A stretch of 7,710 nt of DNA from an uncultured bacterium (GTDB taxonomy: Bacteria; Bacillota; Clostridia; Oscillospirales; Oscillospiraceae): the NCBI GenBank assembly GCA_949286295.1, contig CASECK010000071.1:1-7710 (forward strand), given 5' to 3'. The notes beneath the pieces were generated by a model, which saw only the letters and a list, made by a program, of their open reading frames with translations, did no database searches and had not been told where the DNA came from. The number at the start of each line of letters is the position of its first letter. Within the stretch, counting starts at the first letter, position 1. A program made the position numbers and the translations under genes. Shown here one piece after another: positions 1-6,425 of the stretch.

Positions 1-377
1 CTCCGGGCGGGGCCGCCGCTTGCGCCGGAACCGATGGGGAAGTAGGGCGGATTGGAAACCACCAGGTCAAAGCCCCCCGCGGGCGGCGCCGCCGTCCGCA
101 GGTCCCCGTCCAGAATCTCGCCGCACAGGCCGTTTTGAGCCAGGTTGTCCCGGGCGGTGCGGGCGGCGAGGGGGTCCAGCTCCACCCCGGCGAGGGTGAG
201 GCGGCTGGCCCGCCGGGCCAGAAGGAGCAGCAGCGCGCCGCTGCCCGTCCCCAAATCGCACACCCGCCAGCCATGTTTGACTGTGGCGAAGGACCCTAAG
301 GCCAGCGTGTCGCCTCCCAGGGGGAACACCCCCTCGGGCCAGGACAGGACGTAGGGCCCCAGTTGTTCCCGTCTCAC
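1..377 (-). CDS. trmN6: tRNA1(Val) (adenine37-N6)-methyltransferase-like protein, C-terminus cut by window edge
   Basis: Only the first 125 residues are inside the window. The visible part is a class I SAM-dependent methyltransferase: motif I DLGTGSG at residues 41-47 binds SAM, GVELD at 64-68 fits the acidic motif II that contacts the ribose, and the catalytic N6-adenine/glutamine methylase signature NPPY is at 109-112. The N-terminal stretch with FPLGGDTLALG resembles the YabB/YfiC family, which methylates A37 of a valine tRNA in E. coli. The family is usually about 240-260 residues, so roughly half is missing. The start is GTG at 377-375, preceded by an AAAGGAGG ribosome binding site (complement of 385-392) with 7 nt spacing. 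In Bacillus the homologue yabB lies near rsmI, which supports the call, although here the two are divergent. Exact substrate is inference; a related N6-methyltransferase (PrmC/HemK-like) is less likely because those carry a different N-terminal domain. Confidence 0.8.
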   Translation of the reverse strand, partial: MRREQLGPYVLSWPEGVFPLGGDTLALGSFATVKHGWRVCDLGTGSGALLLLLARRASRLTLAGVELDPLAARTARDNLAQNGLCGEILDGDLRTAAPPAGGFDLVVSNPPYFPIGSGASGGPAR

Positions 378-477
378 CGCCGCGCCTCCTTTTTTGAAAA
401 TTTTGCCGGACCGCCCCGGGGTGGGGAGAAAATATCCGCGCCGGCTGAGAAAAAGGATACCATATTATGCGGCTTTA

Positions 478-486
478 TGCTATAAT
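478..486 (+). promoter_or_regulatory. Extended -10 promoter of rsmI
   Basis: TGC followed directly by a perfect TATAAT (481-486) makes a textbook TGnTATAAT extended -10 element. No convincing -35 is present; the best hexamer at 18 bp spacing (457-462, ATACCA) matches only three of six positions, which is tolerable for extended -10 promoters. The predicted transcription start is near 492-494, giving a leader of about 28 nt before the GTG at 521. This would exclude the in-frame ATG at 467, which lies upstream of the predicted start. Confidence 0.7.
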
Positions 487-520
487 ATTACGAAAACTTT
501 ACGGAGAGGGGCGAGGCGCC

Positions 521-1351
521 GTGCCGGGGACCCTGTATTTGGTTCCAACTCCCATCGGAAATTTGGGGGACATCTCCCGCCGGATGGCGGAGACGCTGGC
601 CCAGGTGGATTTCATCGCGGCGGAGGACACCCGGGTGACGGTCAAGCTGCTCAACCACCTGGGGGTGAAAAAGCCCATGGTGGCCTACCACCGGCACAAC
701 GCCGGAACCGCCGGACCGGCGGTGCTGGAGCGGCTGCTGGCCGGGGCGTGCTGCGCCCTGGTCACCGACGCGGGGACCCCCGCCATCTCCGACCCGGGGG
801 AGGAGCTGGTGGCCCTGTGCGCCGGGGCCGGAGTGCCTGTGTGCGCCGTGCCCGGACCCTGCGCCCTGGTGACCGCCCTATCTGTCTCCGCCCAGCCCAC
901 CGGGCGCTTCACCTTCGAGGGCTTTCTGCCCATGAACCGGAAAAACCGCGCGGCCCGGCTGGAGGCCCTGCGGGGGGAGGAGCGGACCATGGTGTTTTAC
1001 GAGGCCCCCCACAAGCTGGCCGCCACCCTCCGGACTCTGGCGGAGGTCTTTGGGCCGGAGCGGCCCGTCTCCCTGTGCCGGGAGCTGACCAAGCTCCATG
1101 AGGAGGTCCGCCGCACCACCCTGGGGGAGGCGGCGGACTGGTACGGGGCCAACGAGCCCAGGGGGGAGTTTGTGCTGGTGGTCCGGGGGGCTCCCCCGCG
1201 GGCGGAGGAGGCGGCGTGCCTGGAGGACGGCCTGGCCCTGGTGGACAGCCTCCGGGGGGAGGGGCTGTCCCTCCGGGACGCGGTGCGCCGGGCGGCGGGG
1301 GAGCTGGGCCTGCCCAGAAATCAGCTGTACGACGCCGCGGTGGGAAAATAA
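521..1351 (+). CDS. rsmI: 16S rRNA (cytidine1402-2'-O)-methyltransferase RsmI
   Basis: RsmI 2'-O-methylates C1402 of 16S rRNA, in the decoding centre, using SAM. The 276-residue product matches the family length (about 280-290). Visible tetrapyrrole-methylase-fold motifs are LVPTPIGNLGD at 7-17, AAEDTR at 33-38, the SAM-binding VTDAGTPAISDPG at 81-93, VPGPCA at 110-115, FEGFLP at 132-137, FYEAPHK at 159-165 and CRELTKLHEE at 186-195. A short helical C-terminal segment (about 248-274) follows, as in RsmI. GTG at 521 is preferred over the in-frame ATG at 467: the conserved region begins five residues after it, a GGAGAGG site sits at 503-509, and the extended -10 promoter at 478-486 lies downstream of 467. 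The gene is followed by murC in the same direction with no terminator between them, so cotranscription is likely. The assignment is firm. Confidence 0.95.
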   Translation: MPGTLYLVPTPIGNLGDISRRMAETLAQVDFIAAEDTRVTVKLLNHLGVKKPMVAYHRHNAGTAGPAVLERLLAGACCALVTDAGTPAISDPGEELVALCAGAGVPVCAVPGPCALVTALSVSAQPTGRFTFEGFLPMNRKNRAARLEALRGEERTMVFYEAPHKLAATLRTLAEVFGPERPVSLCRELTKLHEEVRRTTLGEAADWYGANEPRGEFVLVVRGAPPRAEEAACLEDGLALVDSLRGEGLSLRDAVRRAAGELGLPRNQLYDAAVGK

Positions 1352-1414
1352 ATGGAAAGCGGCGTACCCATCGGGCCAAAACTGGATAAGATAGAGACGA
1401 GAACACAAGGATTT

Positions 1415-1420
1415 GAGGTG
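1415..1420 (+). promoter_or_regulatory. Ribosome binding site that decides the murC start
   Basis: GAGGTG is a perfect complement to the core and downstream part of the anti-Shine-Dalgarno sequence and lies 6 nt before the ATG at 1427. The alternative ATG at 1352, abutting the rsmI stop codon, has only a weak GGTGGG-like stretch upstream, so initiation at 1427 is favoured. Confidence 0.55.
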
Positions 1421-1426
1421 CCGATT

Positions 1427-2800
1427 ATGGAGCATACTGTGCGGGAATTTATCCGGCCCGGCCGGAGGGTCCACCTGGTGGGAATCGGGGGGGTGTCCAT
1501 GGCTCCTCTGGGGGAGGTGCTCCGGGACCGGGGCGTGGAGGTCACCGGCTCGGACCTGCATGACAGCGCCGGGGTGGAGCGCCTGCGGGCCATGGGTATC
1601 CCGGTGGCCGTGGGCCACCGGGCGGAGAATGTCGCGGGGGCCCAGTGCGTCATCCGCACCGCCGCCGTCCACGACGACAACCCGGAGATTGCCGCCGCCC
1701 GGGCGGCGGGCATCCCGGTCTTTGAGCGGGCCCAGGCCTGGGGCGCTATCATGGAGCACTATCAAAACGCCCTGTGCGTGGCCGGGACCCATGGAAAAAC
1801 TACCACCACCTCCATGTGCGCCCACATCTTCCTGGCCGCCGGAAGGGACCCCTCGGTGATGCTGGGAGGGGTGCTGCCCATCCTTGGGGCCGGCCACCGG
1901 GTGGGCCGGGGGGACACCATCATCGCCGAGTCCTGCGAGTACTGCAACTCCTTTTTGTCCTTCTGCCCCACCGTGGCGGTCATTTTGAACGTGGAGGAGG
2001 ACCACCTGGATTTCTTCCGGGACCTGGCCGACATTCAGCGCTCCTTCCGGGCCTTCGCCCAGCTGGTGCCCCAGGAGCGGGGCTGGGTGGTGGTCAACGG
2101 CGACAACCCCCATGCCGTGCAGGCGGTGGAGGACTGCGGCCGCCGGCTGTTCCGCTTCAGCCTCACAGATTCCACCGCCGGCGGTTGGGTGAGCGGCCTG
2201 ACCTGGGAGCGGGGGCTGCCCGCCTTCGACGTGGTCATCGGCGGGGAGAAGTACGCCCACGTTTGCCTGAAGGTGGGCGGGGCGCACAATGTGTCCAACG
2301 CCCTGGCCGCCGCCTGCGCCGCCTGGGTGCTGGGGGTGCCCGGGACGGCGGTGGAGGAGGGGCTGGCCAGCTTCACCGGGGCCGGCCGCCGCTTTGAGCG
2401 GAAGGGGGAGTACAACGGGGCCGACGTCTACGACGATTACGCCCACCACCCCGACGAGCTCCACGCCCTGCTGGCCATGGCCAAGAGCCTGGGGTACCAG
2501 CGGGTGGTGTGCGCCTTTCAGCCCCACACCTATAGCCGCACCGCCGCGCTGTTCGGCCGCTTTGTGGAGGAGCTGAAGCAGGCCGACGTGGCCGTTCTGG
2601 CGGAAATCTATGCCGCCCGGGAGCAGAACACCCTTGGCATCTCCTCCCGGGACCTGGCCGGGCACATCCCCGGAAGCCTCTACTGCGCCACCCTGGAGGA
2701 GGTGACCGGCGCCCTCCGGGCGCTGGCCCGGCCCGGGGACCTGATTTTGACCGTGGGAGCGGGGGACATCTATCTGGCCGGCGAGGCGCTGGTCTCATAA
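1427..2800 (+). CDS. murC: UDP-N-acetylmuramate--L-alanine ligase MurC
   Basis: MurC joins L-alanine to UDP-N-acetylmuramate with ATP, the first amino acid step of peptidoglycan stem-peptide synthesis in the cytoplasm. From the ATG at 1427 the product is 457 residues, the usual MurC size. The N-terminal UDP-binding domain shows VGIGGVSM at 18-25. The central ATPase domain has the P-loop GTHGKTTTTSM at 120-130, AESCEY at 167-172 and NVEEDHLD at 188-195. HNVSNALAA at 287-295 follows, and the C-terminal domain has GAGRRFE at 318-324 and the MurC-type YDDYAHHPDE at 335-344, then FQPHTYSRT at 364-372 and VGAGDIY near the end. The DDYAHHP motif separates MurC (and Mpl) from MurD/E/F; Mpl is unlikely in this lineage. 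An in-frame ATG at 1352, directly after the rsmI stop (TAAATG), would add 25 residues with no family similarity; reinitiation there cannot be excluded. A hairpin starts 8 bp after the stop. Confidence 0.95.
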   Translation: MEHTVREFIRPGRRVHLVGIGGVSMAPLGEVLRDRGVEVTGSDLHDSAGVERLRAMGIPVAVGHRAENVAGAQCVIRTAAVHDDNPEIAAARAAGIPVFERAQAWGAIMEHYQNALCVAGTHGKTTTTSMCAHIFLAAGRDPSVMLGGVLPILGAGHRVGRGDTIIAESCEYCNSFLSFCPTVAVILNVEEDHLDFFRDLADIQRSFRAFAQLVPQERGWVVVNGDNPHAVQAVEDCGRRLFRFSLTDSTAGGWVSGLTWERGLPAFDVVIGGEKYAHVCLKVGGAHNVSNALAAACAAWVLGVPGTAVEEGLASFTGAGRRFERKGEYNGADVYDDYAHHPDELHALLAMAKSLGYQRVVCAFQPHTYSRTAALFGRFVEELKQADVAVLAEIYAAREQNTLGISSRDLAGHIPGSLYCATLEEVTGALRALARPGDLILTVGAGDIYLAGEALVS

Positions 2801-2807
2801 ACAGGAA

Positions 2808-2846
2808 AAGTCCCGCGGACGGCCGTTTGGCCGCTCCGCGGGACTT
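2808..2846 (-). terminator. Long hairpin between convergent murC and trxA; intrinsic terminator mainly for trxA
   Basis: Twelve perfect base pairs (2808-2819 with 2835-2846) are followed, after a bulged C at 2834, by five more (2820-2824 with 2829-2833) around a GTTT loop. On the minus strand the stem runs into a T-rich tail (complement of 2801-2809), typical of an intrinsic terminator for trxA, whose stop codon is 28 nt upstream. On the plus strand the sequence after the stem is GC-rich with no T run, so termination of murC here would be less efficient or depend on stem strength alone. Confidence 0.8.
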
Positions 2847-2874
2847 GCGCTTGCGCACCGGAAATGCCGGAGGG

Positions 2875-3186
2875 TTACAGATTTTTGTCCAGCACCTCGC
2901 AAAAGGCGCCGGCGGGCATGACCCCCACCTTCCGGTCAATCTCCTTGCCGTCTTTGAAAAAGATGACGGTGGGGATGGACATGACGCCGTACCGGATGGC
3001 CAGCTCCTGCTCCTCGTCGATGTTGACCTTCCCCACGGTGACCTTGCCCTCATACTGGCCGGCCAGGTCCTCGATGACGGGGGAGAGCATCTGGCAGGGG
3101 CCGCACCACTGCGCCCAGAAGTCCACCATGACCAGTCCGCCCCCGCTCAGGGCCTTGTCAAAGCTGTCCTTGTTGAAGTGAGTCAT
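2875..3186 (-). CDS. trxA: Thioredoxin
   Basis: This is a 103-residue cytoplasmic thioredoxin, the standard length, which reduces protein disulfides such as those of ribonucleotide reductase, peroxiredoxins and methionine sulfoxide reductase. It shows the active site WCGPC at 27-31 preceded by VDFWAQ, the buried acidic residue position D22, the KVNIDEE segment at 53-59, and the cis-proline in SIPTVIFF (P72). There is no signal peptide. The start ATG at 3186-3184 has a strong AGAAAGGAAG site (complement of 3195-3204) with 8 nt spacing. It lies 47 bp downstream of the thioredoxin-reductase-like gene on the same strand with no terminator between, so the two are probably one transcript, ending at the hairpin at 2808-2846. 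The context makes it the likely physiological substrate of the neighbouring flavoprotein. Confidence 0.96.
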   Translation of the reverse strand: MTHFNKDSFDKALSGGGLVMVDFWAQWCGPCQMLSPVIEDLAGQYEGKVTVGKVNIDEEQELAIRYGVMSIPTVIFFKDGKEIDRKVGVMPAGAFCEVLDKNL

Positions 3187-3233
3187 TTGTAAAACTTCCT
3201 TTCTATGATTGAATTTGAGAAGGCTGCCGCGGT

Positions 3234-4097
3234 TTATGCCTGCGGCCTGCTGTCCAAATATTCGCAGGCGGACAGGGCGGCCACATGGCCCTCGCCCACC
3301 GCTTTGGCCACCTGGAGGGGGGCGCCGGTGCAGTCGCCGGCGGCACAGACCCCCTCGAGATTGGGGGCCATCCGGCAGTCCACCCGAATCGCGCCCTGGT
3401 CCGTCTCCAGGCCGGGCAGCAGGTCGGTGGGGGCCACCGCCTGGCGCAGGATGAAAATTCCGTCGCAGGGCAGCGCTGCGCCGTCGGCCTCCAAGGCGGT
3501 GACGGCCTGCTCTCCCCGGACGGCCAGCCGGGCGGCCTGGAGGAAGGGGATGTCCCCGTCCAGCCCCTGGGGCGGCTGGGGCGAGACGTAGGTGACCTGG
3601 CAGCCTATGCTTTTCAGGTAGTTGGCCTCGTGGGGGGCGTCGGGGGAGCGGCCCACCACCGCCACCGGCCTGCCCCGGTAGAGCATCCCGTCGCAGGTGG
3701 CGCAGTAGCTCACCCCCCGGCCCAGATATTCCTCCTCGCCGGGGTATTTGCTCTGCCGGACCACGCCGGGAGCCAGAATCAGGCTGCGGCCTTGGTACAC
3801 CTGGCTGCCCACGGTGACCATAAAGCCGTTCCAGACCATGAGCGAGATGGCCTTCCCCACCACAAACCCGGCCCCGGCCTGCTGGGCGTGGAGGGAAAAT
3901 TCCTCCAGCAGCTGATAGCCGGTGCGGCCGGGCAGTCCCAGGTAGTTGTCCACCCGCTCCGCCCGGGCCAGGGGGCTGTCCTGCCAGCGGTTGCTGATGA
4001 CCAGGACGGACTTGTCCCGCCCCCGGGCGCCCACGGCGGCGGCCAGGCCCGCCGGACCGCCGCCCAGGACGATGATGTCGTATGTCATGGGCCTCAT
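3234..4097 (-). CDS. Thioredoxin-reductase-like flavoprotein lacking a recognisable NADPH motif
   Basis: The 287-residue protein has the two-domain TrxB fold. An N-terminal FAD motif VLGGGPAG is at 10-17, the redox-active pair CATC at 132-135 is in the usual TrxB context (YCATCDG), and a C-terminal FAD-binding GVCAAGDCTG is at 249-258. The NADPH-binding domain is atypical: where TrxB has GGGxSA, it reads GRSPDA at 149-154, and the following strand ends VTYVSPQ instead of the HRRxxxR that grips the NADPH 2'-phosphate. It is also about 20-30 residues shorter than usual. Ferredoxin-linked, pyridine-nucleotide-independent thioredoxin reductases (FFTR/DFTR) described in clostridia and other anaerobes lack these same motifs, so the electron donor may be ferredoxin; this is inference. 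Adjacent trxA supports a thioredoxin substrate. The start may be ATG 4097 or ATG 4088 (three residues shorter); a GAAGGG site lies 3 and 12 nt upstream of them, so neither is ideal. Confidence 0.85.
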   Translation of the reverse strand: MRPMTYDIIVLGGGPAGLAAAVGARGRDKSVLVISNRWQDSPLARAERVDNYLGLPGRTGYQLLEEFSLHAQQAGAGFVVGKAISLMVWNGFMVTVGSQVYQGRSLILAPGVVRQSKYPGEEEYLGRGVSYCATCDGMLYRGRPVAVVGRSPDAPHEANYLKSIGCQVTYVSPQPPQGLDGDIPFLQAARLAVRGEQAVTALEADGAALPCDGIFILRQAVAPTDLLPGLETDQGAIRVDCRMAPNLEGVCAAGDCTGAPLQVAKAVGEGHVAALSACEYLDSRPQA

Positions 4098-4125
4098 CTA
4101 CCCTTCAAGTTAGTATGTTAACCAC

Positions 4126-4131
4126 AGTATA
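4126..4131 (-). promoter_or_regulatory. Possible -10 element of the reductase-trxA unit
   Basis: On the minus strand TATACT matches five of six -10 positions and would start transcription about 22 nt before the ATG at 4097. No good -35 is seen; the hexamer at 17 bp spacing is TGGTTT, matching two of six. The region 4098-4302 must contain a promoter for this strand, but the choice is tentative. Confidence 0.35.
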
Positions 4132-4201
4132 TCCCATTTTTGCCATGGAAACCAGACTTTTTTGTGAACAATGGGAAAAAATCGAAAGCGGAAGGAAAAC
4201 C

Positions 4202-4231
4202 TTGCATTTCCGGCGGGGTGTGGTGTAGAAT
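4202..4231 (+). promoter_or_regulatory. Putative sigma-A promoter of glnS
   Basis: TTGCAT (4202-4207, three of six to TTGACA, with the key TTG) and TAGAAT (4226-4231, five of six to TATAAT) are 18 bp apart. Transcription would start near 4238, giving a leader of about 65 nt that contains the hairpin at 4252-4286. Confidence 0.5.
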
Positions 4232-4251
4232 AAACAGGATATTTTACACAA

Positions 4252-4286
4252 GTCCGCCCGGCCCGGCGCATACGCCCGGGGCGGAC
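4252..4286 (+). repeat. Leader hairpin immediately upstream of the glnS ribosome binding site
   Basis: GTCCGCCC (4252-4259) pairs perfectly with GGGCGGAC (4279-4286), and an inner GGCG-CATA-CGCC hairpin can form between them. The stem ends just before the AAGGAGG ribosome binding site at 4289-4295, leaving it single-stranded. There is no T run after it, so it is not an intrinsic terminator. It could stabilise the mRNA or take part in regulation; no known element (T-box included) is recognised. Confidence 0.5.
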
Positions 4287-4302
4287 AGAAGGAGGAAGCG
4301 CT

Positions 4303-6009
<1,707 letters not shown>

Positions 6010-6012
6010 GCG

Positions 6013-6049
6013 CAAAAGCGGGCCGCCCCCACGGGGCGGTCCGCTTTTG
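6013..6049 (+). terminator. Intrinsic terminator after glnS, bidirectional
   Basis: A 17-bp stem (6013-6029 with 6033-6049, one G-T wobble) closes a CAC loop, starting 4 nt after the glnS stop. The 3' arm ends CTTTTG followed by TTTCC, giving the plus-strand T-rich tail. The complementary AAAA in the 5' arm gives a similar tail on the minus strand, so it can also end transcription of the convergent small gene, whose stop is 5 bp away. Confidence 0.9.
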
Positions 6050-6053
6050 TTTC

Positions 6054-6236
6054 CTACAGGTCCATGGCCTCGGTCAGGCTGTCCACGGCGTCGTTGACCT
6101 TTTTGGCAGCCTTGTGGGCCGCCCGCCTGATTTGTCGGCCGGAGGGAGCCATGGCGGCCCCCAGAGCCGCGCCGGCCACCACGCCGGCCGTCATGCCCAT
6201 GACGAATTTGCCCACTGCGCAGCTGGTATCGTGCAT
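6054..6236 (-). CDS. Small YtxH-like membrane-anchored protein, function unknown
   Basis: This is a 60-residue protein. Residues about 8-31 form a Gly/Ala/Val-rich hydrophobic segment with several small-residue (GxxxG-like) spacings, ending in AMAP. A short SGRQIRR basic stretch follows, then a lysine- and alanine-rich amphipathic helix (about 38-60) with an acidic end. The order glycine-rich membrane helix, AP-G, basic helix resembles the YtxH family of small Gram-positive proteins, but the match is by eye only and no activity can be assigned. The gene looks real: its ATG (6236-6234) has a strong AAGGAGG site (complement of 6244-6250) with 7 nt spacing, the stop lies next to a terminator able to act on this strand, and it occupies an otherwise empty gap between two complete genes. 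The N-terminus is expected in the cytoplasm or outside with equal uncertainty. Confidence 0.72.
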   Translation of the reverse strand: MHDTSCAVGKFVMGMTAGVVAGAALGAAMAPSGRQIRRAAHKAAKKVNDAVDSLTEAMDL

Positions 6237-6257
6237 AAAATCCCCTCCTTTTCTGCT

Positions 6258-6282
6258 GGGCGGAACGGAATGTTTTCCGCCC
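6258..6282 (-). repeat. Inverted repeat upstream of the small YtxH-like gene
   Basis: GGGCGGAA (6258-6265) and TTCCGCCC (6275-6282) are perfect 8-nt arms around a 9-nt loop. On the minus strand it lies 7 nt upstream of the ribosome binding site of the 60-residue protein, so it may be a leader hairpin, or an operator if the unlocated promoter overlaps it. No tail of T residues follows in either direction that would make it a clear terminator. Confidence 0.45.
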
Positions 6283-6314
6283 TCTTATTCTTTCCGAAAA
6301 ATGTGAAAAATCCG

Positions 6315-6343
6315 TTGCTAAATCCTGCCCGTTCCGGTATAAT
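6315..6343 (+). promoter_or_regulatory. Sigma-A promoter of pyrC
   Basis: TTGCTA (6315-6320, four of six to TTGACA) and a perfect TATAAT (6338-6343) are separated by exactly 17 bp and sit in the locally AT-rich stretch. Transcription is predicted to start near 6350, giving a leader of about 75 nt. Confidence 0.85.
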
Positions 6344-6370
6344 TTTTAATTGAATGAGTGCGCGCAAAGA

Positions 6371-6388
6371 CCGCCCCTGACGGGGCGG
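6371..6388 (+). repeat. GC-rich hairpin in the pyrC leader
   Basis: CCGCCCC (6371-6377) pairs perfectly with GGGGCGG (6382-6388) around a TGAC loop, and flanking GCGC-rich runs (6360-6365 and 6388-6393) can extend it past an asymmetric internal loop. It lies within the predicted transcript about 20 nt downstream of its start and 27 nt before the GGAGG ribosome binding site (6415-6419). No T run follows, so it is not an attenuator of the usual terminator type, and I do not see the conserved PyrR binding-loop sequence. Confidence 0.5.
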
Positions 6389-6425
6389 CGCGCGGCAGGC
6401 AACTTACTATTCCCGGAGGAAAACC

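Noticed and set aside
378..477. Promoter for the divergent N6-methyltransferase gene
   Set aside because: One must exist, but the candidates on the minus strand (TGG-TATCCT, complement of about 453-461, or a GATATT further down) lack a -35 and cannot be chosen between, so none is listed.
394..1101. A 235-codon plus-strand frame overlapping the start of rsmI
   Set aside because: It is rsmI read in another frame: the arginine/glycine/proline-rich product has no family similarity and overlaps conserved RsmI motifs.
1381..1392. TAAGAT as a possible -10 for murC
   Set aside because: Only four of six matches, no -35 at an acceptable distance (GTACCC at 17 bp) and no TGn extension, so an internal promoter is not supported.
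878..2665. A 595-codon open frame on the minus strand opposite rsmI and murC
   Set aside because: It is antisense to two complete, well-recognised genes. Its product is rich in Gly, Pro, His and Arg, as expected from reading GC-biased codons backwards, and has no ribosome binding site or recognisable domain.
3285..4121. A 278-codon plus-strand open frame opposite the thioredoxin-reductase-like gene
   Set aside because: Gly/His/Val-rich shadow translation, no plausible start signal, and the minus strand carries the recognisable FAD and CATC motifs.
4161..4172. TTGTGAACAA resembling half of a Rex-type redox operator upstream of the reductase
   Set aside because: A Rex site needs two TTGTTAA-like half-sites about four bases apart; only a short 10-bp approximate dyad is present, which is expected by chance in this AT-rich gap.
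6350..6425. PyrR-binding attenuator for pyrC
   Set aside because: The leader is too short for antiterminator/terminator alternatives, has no T run after its hairpin, and lacks the conserved PyrR loop sequence as far as I can see.
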